Positions 59,174 to 64,000 of a stretch of 64,000 nucleotides of DNA are shown piece by piece. The notes under the pieces were generated by a model. It was not told where the DNA came from. It saw nothing but the letters and a program-made list of their open reading frames with translations, and made no database searches. The first letter of the stretch is position 1. The number at the start of each line of letters is the position of its first letter. The position numbers were made by a program, and so were the translations under genes. This DNA is from Linum tenue (Eukaryota > Streptophyta > Magnoliopsida > Malpighiales > Linaceae): assembly GCA_946122785.1 (NCBI GenBank), contig CAMGYJ010000009.1, forward strand, positions 11,190,937 to 11,254,936. Direction: 5' to 3'.

Positions 59174-59729
59174 ACTCTAATATTGTTAGGAATTTGGTAG
59201 GAAAGAATCGGATTGAAGGCTTGAATTAATCACTCTCCTTAGAGTGTTTACTTTCCCCAATACAAACGCTAGTAGGATTCGGCAAACCAACCTAGGTCTC
59301 CCTTCAACCAAAATCTGAAGCAGCGACTTGCCGATTTATGTGTTATGAAATAGAGAAGGAAAACAGGAAGAAGAAGGAGAACTCTCTTATATGAAAAAGA
59401 GTTATGCCAGTTACCTTAGCATTGTTATTAGGTTATTCTCATAGTTTACTATAAACATGTACTTTGGATGTCATTATCAATAGATCAAGTAGAATATTAA
59501 AAAATATCTCTCACTAACCTCTTCTAAATCCTCTCAATTCTCGACCTGTTTCTCCCCCAAATGCGCTAGCTATTCTTCCTAGTTCTTCCCAATTTTGTTC
59601 TTCAATCCCTAATCTACAATTATCTATAACTAAATTCCTATTCTCAGTTCCTAAATCTTTATCGATACGTATCCTCGCGAGTGCCCAAGATCAGTCCCCA
59701 AAAACCCTAGAAAGAGGGTTTCTAGTACA
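59174..59729 (-). repeat. Possible 5' LTR and decayed primer site of the copia element
   Basis: ACTCTAATAT before TGTTAGG resembles a decayed initiator-Met primer site next to an LTR start. AGTACA at 59729 could be the other end. There is no second LTR to confirm it. Confidence 0.35.
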
Positions 59730-59749
59730 TTTCTTTTCACACAAAAAGA

Positions 59750-60560
59750 AGTTATATTTTTGAAGAGGCACTTCCTTTAAAAAAATGAAGTTACACTCCC
59801 TCCCCCGAAAAAACACTTCCTTTTACAAAAAGCGAATGTTAATTTTTTCTCCGAAAGGACACTTCCTTTCACATAAAAAAATATTAATTAATTCAAAATT
59901 TAATTAATTAATTAAACGACCAAAGACTCAATTCTTACAATTTTCTTATCCCATCAATGTGGTATTACAACTCTATTGACTAACTCTAAGACACATCTAG
60001 TTGTGGCTAAACAAACACTCTCATCGGAAAGTCGACTATTGATTGACTTTCGCACGTGGTTGTTTTTGTTCTCTGATTACTTGATCGAACAATTTTCCGT
60101 TTTGTCTATATTAAAAAAAATAAAAAGAGAAAGATTCAAACTATGACCTCCAAGCTTAACACTAATTGTATCACCATTAGACCAAACCTTAATTCATTAA
60201 AAACTCATATCGTTGTTCCATAACCAAACAACCTACTCCCATTAATTACCAAATATTCATAGAGTTCGATATAATCTCGAATGGTATACACCAATTTACA
60301 TTTTATCATAAAAACAAAAGGGTCATATCCTTGTCAAAGAAATCATATAACAATCACGCTCATATTGAGATCCCACAAACACCCATATCAAACACAACAA
60401 GGAACCATAAAGTTTCCGCAATTCCACCTCATCTCATCCCATCAAATAACGCATTCGCCAAATTGGATACACAACAACTTCTGGACTTTTCCTGTACAAA
60501 TTTATGATCCCCTCCACTGGCTGGTCCAATTCGGATAAACCCACATTGACTCTGCAACCC
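59750..60560. other. Intergenic
   Basis: AT-rich sequence; nothing supported. Confidence 0.35.
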
Positions 60561-60571
60561 GATTAAACTAT

Positions 60572-61029
60572 GGGGTCGTTTGGAGAATATGAGTTTAAAT
60601 CTATAGATTGTCAACAATCTAAAGATTCTAACTCTTTGGATTGTTGAAAATAAATTTTAAAATGTTTATTGTTTGGTAACTGTGATTGTTAACATTCAAT
60701 GAAAATAAAAATAAAAATTTTATATTACATAACATGTTTATCCTTAATAAAAAATTAGAGTAGTTCGAGAAATATTAAAAACTTTGTTAGTAAATATATT
60801 GAATATGATAAATAAATAAAAGAAAGAGAAAATGTAGGAGAAAAAAAATCTCATGAATCAAGATATAGAATCTCTCTGATTATGAGAGATTCGATATCCA
60901 TAGATTTTAGGGATTTGAAATCTCTAAAGCTAAAATCCATAATACAAAAAGCAACAAAAAACATAACTTTCTACAAAATCTACGGATTCAATGAATCCAC
61001 GCCCTAAATCCCGTACTCCAAACGACCCC
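60572..61029. mobile_element. MITE with 14-bp perfect TIRs
   Basis: GGGGTCGTTTGGAG at the left and CTCCAAACGACCCC at the right are exact inverted copies. TAT flanks both sides. The 458-bp body is AT-rich. A 3-bp duplication suggests a PIF/Harbinger relative, though TAT is not its usual target. Confidence 0.7.
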
Positions 61030-62390
61030 TATATGAATTCAACCCGTAATCCGAACCGAAGTGACCTGACTCGTATTAACCTGCAGCCACATCTAGCTGG
61101 AACAAATCCTACCCACTTGTCTCGCCTTGCATCGTCAGGAGTAAGATCAAAACTGCAAATTCCAACTTGATAACCCAAATTGACCCAAGGCATAATGATC
61201 TGCAACTCAAAACGATCCTGCAACATCCACAACCTAAATTGACCAGAGCTAATGACCCAAACTGTCAAGGTCAACATGGATCCTTTTACATCTATTTTGA
61301 AAGGAAATACTATCCTTCCTTTCTTCTATGTCAAGCGGCCTTCTGACTGAGCAAAGCTTCCACTCTTGTGAACAATGAGAACCTACCAGTCTACCACCGA
61401 ACTTTGCTCAACTTGTTTCACTTCTAGATACTTGCTCATAACCAAGTTACAAGCGAGAACAATGCCGAATGCATCAGCAGCAACAGATACACAGAGATAT
61501 AATTGATTAAAGGGTAGGCTGGTTCAAATTCGAAAGTCAATAAGAAGCAAAGCTAGCACCATATCAGAGCACCAAGATGTGATACCTGCTTATGAAATCA
61601 GGTTCTAACAAAGATGATTACTTTAGACTCACACAGATATTTGGAGTTCCCCCACGTTAGAAATGAAAATTGCTGTCACCAATACGAACTTCTCATCAAA
61701 CTTGCTTACCTAGGAAGACTCTGCAACCTTTCCGGCCAGAGCTGGTTAATAAAATATCTAGACAATCTAGAACCAGTAAGCAACTTCGAACAACAGAAAC
61801 AGCAATCGATCTGTATATTCTGCAAGCTTGAATTTGACATATCACAATGCGAAAATGTAATCTAATCAATGATGCAAACTGAAATGTAAAGCTAAAAAAA
61901 AAGATAAGGAGACACAGGCATTAGATCAATCCTTCACATTCCCTTCATTCATTTCCTGAGGCATTGTACACAGACCACGACCCTAAAAGAATCAAGATTA
62001 GCCGATATAATACAAGGGAGACAGAGTGAACTCCACTTTGCATTATAAGCCCGAGTAACGATCAAAGAAGATCAAGGAAGAGATTTCAGTTAAAATAACA
62101 ATCAAATGAAGGAAAAATGCCAATCACCTATTACCCCAATTTGCTTTTTTTTTTTTTTTTTACATAGACAAACCTCATTGGACCCGAATAAACAAACCTT
62201 CCCTTCCTCCCCACAAACTCTGCTGCCATTGATCATCAATCCACCACCACCAAAGAATCTCAAACAAAAGAATTTTACAAGATGCATTGCCCCCCACCCT
62301 CTCCAAAGAATCAAATCATGATATAAGAACTCGAAATTGAAAGAGAAAAAATATAAATAATCATCAGAAGGTAAGGCAGCTTAAAAAGAA
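61030..62390. other. Intergenic and 3' UTR of the proline-rich gene
   Basis: No supported gene. A T-run lies at 62143-62161; the last part is probably the 3' UTR of the next gene. Confidence 0.35.
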
Positions 62391-62394
62391 AACC

Positions 62395-62871
62395 TCATGA
62401 AGCAGAATACGGTTCATATCTATCTTTTAGTATTAGCTGCTTTCTCTTGAAAACCAAGAATCCAACAACAGCTACTTGCAAGATAGCTGCAACTCCCACG
62501 AAAGCCAATCCGATCATCTTCCCGGCGTTCATCTTCTTGCTCTTTTTCTGTTTCTGCCGCGGCGGCGGCAGATGATGATGGTGTTCCCGTTTCTTGCGAT
62601 GTTCTTGTTCCTCGCTGTCGGAGGAAGAGGAGGATTTGGATTTGCCATTACGGTCGAGCGGCGGAGACGGTGGTGGCTGTTCATAAGCTTGTTTCTCGCC
62701 TTTCAAATTAGGTGGCGGCGGCGGTGGAGGTGACGACGATTTCTTGCTTTTAGACGGCGGCGGCGGCGGCGGCGATTCAGAGCTATGATCAGACTCAACA
62801 AAGGCCGCAAAGAAGGCGGCAAAGACAACCCCAAGGATCACGACAGCCAAACATGGAGATCGAGTCTCCAT
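62395..62871 (-). CDS. Proline-rich single-pass membrane protein
   Basis: This is a single-exon 158-aa protein. It has an N-terminal signal peptide (LAVVILGVVFAAFFAAFVES), then an extracellular region with Pro runs (SPPPPPP, SPPPPPPP) and Ser-Pro units typical of hydroxyproline-rich wall proteins. A highly charged Ser/Lys/His stretch follows (SSSSSDSEEQEHRKKREHHH). Near residues 118-139 is a membrane segment (MIGLAFVGVAAILQVAVVGF) and then a short basic cytoplasmic tail (FKRKQLILKDRYEPYSAS). This layout fits small plant HRGP-like membrane proteins of unknown function. The wall-facing side could anchor extensin-like sequence. It is intact, and no enzymatic domain is present. Confidence 0.85.
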   Translation of the reverse strand: METRSPCLAVVILGVVFAAFFAAFVESDHSSESPPPPPPSKSKKSSSPPPPPPPNLKGEKQAYEQPPPSPPLDRNGKSKSSSSSDSEEQEHRKKREHHHHLPPPRQKQKKSKKMNAGKMIGLAFVGVAAILQVAVVGFLVFKRKQLILKDRYEPYSAS

Positions 62872-62879
62872 GAATGTTT

Positions 62880-64000
62880 CCTCCCAAAAAGCGAAAACTA
62901 GCTTCCAAGTGATTTTATCTTAGCATCTGGATTCTGATCCCAAAACATTCAAAAGATCGGGACTTTCCCCCACGAATCTTCAGCTTCTCGGGACCGATTT
63001 CCTCCTAATCTGAAAGCACCCGATTCGAAGCAAATCACGCGGACCCCAAATCTCCGATTTAGGGTTCCGGCGACTGGCAGAGAGAGAGAGTAGAGATTTG
63101 ATTCCTAAGATGAAGTCCTAATCAGAAATGATTTTGGACTCAAATGGTTAAAAGGGTATCGCAGGATCAGTCCCAAACCTACGATTTGGGACTCAGAAAT
63201 CAAACTTGATCGAATTTTCATTCAAGGGTCGAGTAGGTAGAGGGGGAGAGAAATCGTGAGGGGGAAATTGGGGGAAAAAATCCCTTCCCTCCTCTTTCTT
63301 GGAAAATTCGAAGGGGAAGGGGCTCGGGAAAGAGAAGGAAAAGATCGTTTGAGGGAAAGTGAAACTGAAAAGAAGAAGAATCAACCTAACGAACCAAAAG
63401 AGCCAAAGGTAAAATTGGTGGTCGCAACACCTTAACAATGGCGGAAATATATGGCTAAATCTAGGGATCGGAAAACTGATTTCCGGGTTTGGGATTTGAG
63501 AATTTGGGGTGAGTTGTTAGTATGATTGGATTCTCTGGTTCTTTCTCTCTAGTAATAAGAGAATCTTTGAGATGGGTCTATCTGTTTTTTGGATTTTTTT
63601 CTTTCTTTTCTTTTCTGCGCGTAGTTGGAAGATGGAGAGGAGAGAGAAGACAGTTGGAGAGAGAAACGGAGGATTTCGTGGGAAAGTTTGTCTGGACACA
63701 GAAAATCAACGACCTGCAGAAGAGGAGAGAGAAAGTGAGAAACTATCTGGTGGGCTTGTTTTTGGCGGGTTTCAAGGATAAACGGGCTGGGCCGAACCCA
63801 TGGGCTGATATTGGTGACGAGGTGAATAGTCTGACTGTTTTTGGTCCGGTTTTAGGATGACAAATATAAACATTCTCGTGAATACCTGTCTGAATCTGAC
63901 AAAGATTAGTAGTGCTAACTGTGAAATTTAGGTAGCGCAAAACTCATTACTTAGTATGGAATATAACGAGAGTGAAGAACAAAAAAGGCTTTTGATCATC
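62880..64000. other. Promoter/5' region of the proline-rich gene and window end
   Basis: CT/GA-rich leader sequence lies near 63080 and 63240-63360. A plus-strand ORF at 63522-63860 has no known domain and is not called as a gene. Confidence 0.35.

Noticed and set aside
62476..62733. ORF antisense to the proline-rich gene
   Set aside because: Shadow of the Pro-rich codons (runs of Arg/Trp), not an independent gene.
63522..63860. 112-codon ORF upstream of the proline-rich gene
   Set aside because: Low-complexity Phe/Arg/Lys sequence with no domain; divergent overlap with the 5' region of the opposite gene.

Overview
This is a stretch of a flowering-plant (eudicot) nuclear genome. The evidence is GT-AG introns, spliced plant gene families (plastid cystathionine beta-lyase, ESCRT-III VPS2, ankyrin-PGG, germin-like, GRF with a miR396 site), plant-type transposons, and fragments of plastid rRNA and tRNA genes. 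The species cannot be named from the sequence.

Layout. 1-11 kb is gene-dense: cystathionine beta-lyase (+), VPS2/CHMP2 (+), a small membrane RING-H2 gene (-) and an ACD6-like ankyrin/PGG gene (+). 11-27 kb holds three intronless germin-like genes on the minus strand (11.3, 18.5 and 26.7 kb), a dispersed tandem array pushed apart by transposons; a short relic of a fourth copy lies at 32.1 kb. 28-49 kb is almost all repeats: hAT-type non-autonomous elements with exact 8-bp target duplications (two cases nested), long-terminal-inverted-repeat Mutator-like elements (MULEs) with 8-9 bp duplications, two dead LINEs, copia pieces, a tRNA-derived SINE and a minisatellite. A GRF5/6-like transcription factor gene (+) lies at 50.3-52.1 kb. 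Next comes a decayed plastid 23S rDNA fragment, then a dead minus-strand copia element (54-59 kb) broken by a hAT element, a plastid trnG insert and a long-TIR MULE. The window ends with a proline-rich single-pass membrane protein gene (-) at 62.4-62.9 kb.

No operon-like cooperation is expected. The genes serve methionine synthesis (cystathionine beta-lyase), endosomal sorting (VPS2), probable ubiquitin ligation (RING-H2), immunity-type membrane ankyrin function, apoplastic germin-like functions and leaf growth (GRF). The main interest is the mobile-element archaeology, whose insertion order can be read from target duplications, plus a captured RabA GTPase exon, clustered tRNA-Gln 5' halves and a duplicated pseudo-exon in the GRF intron. 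No transposase gene was recognised, so the DNA elements appear non-autonomous.
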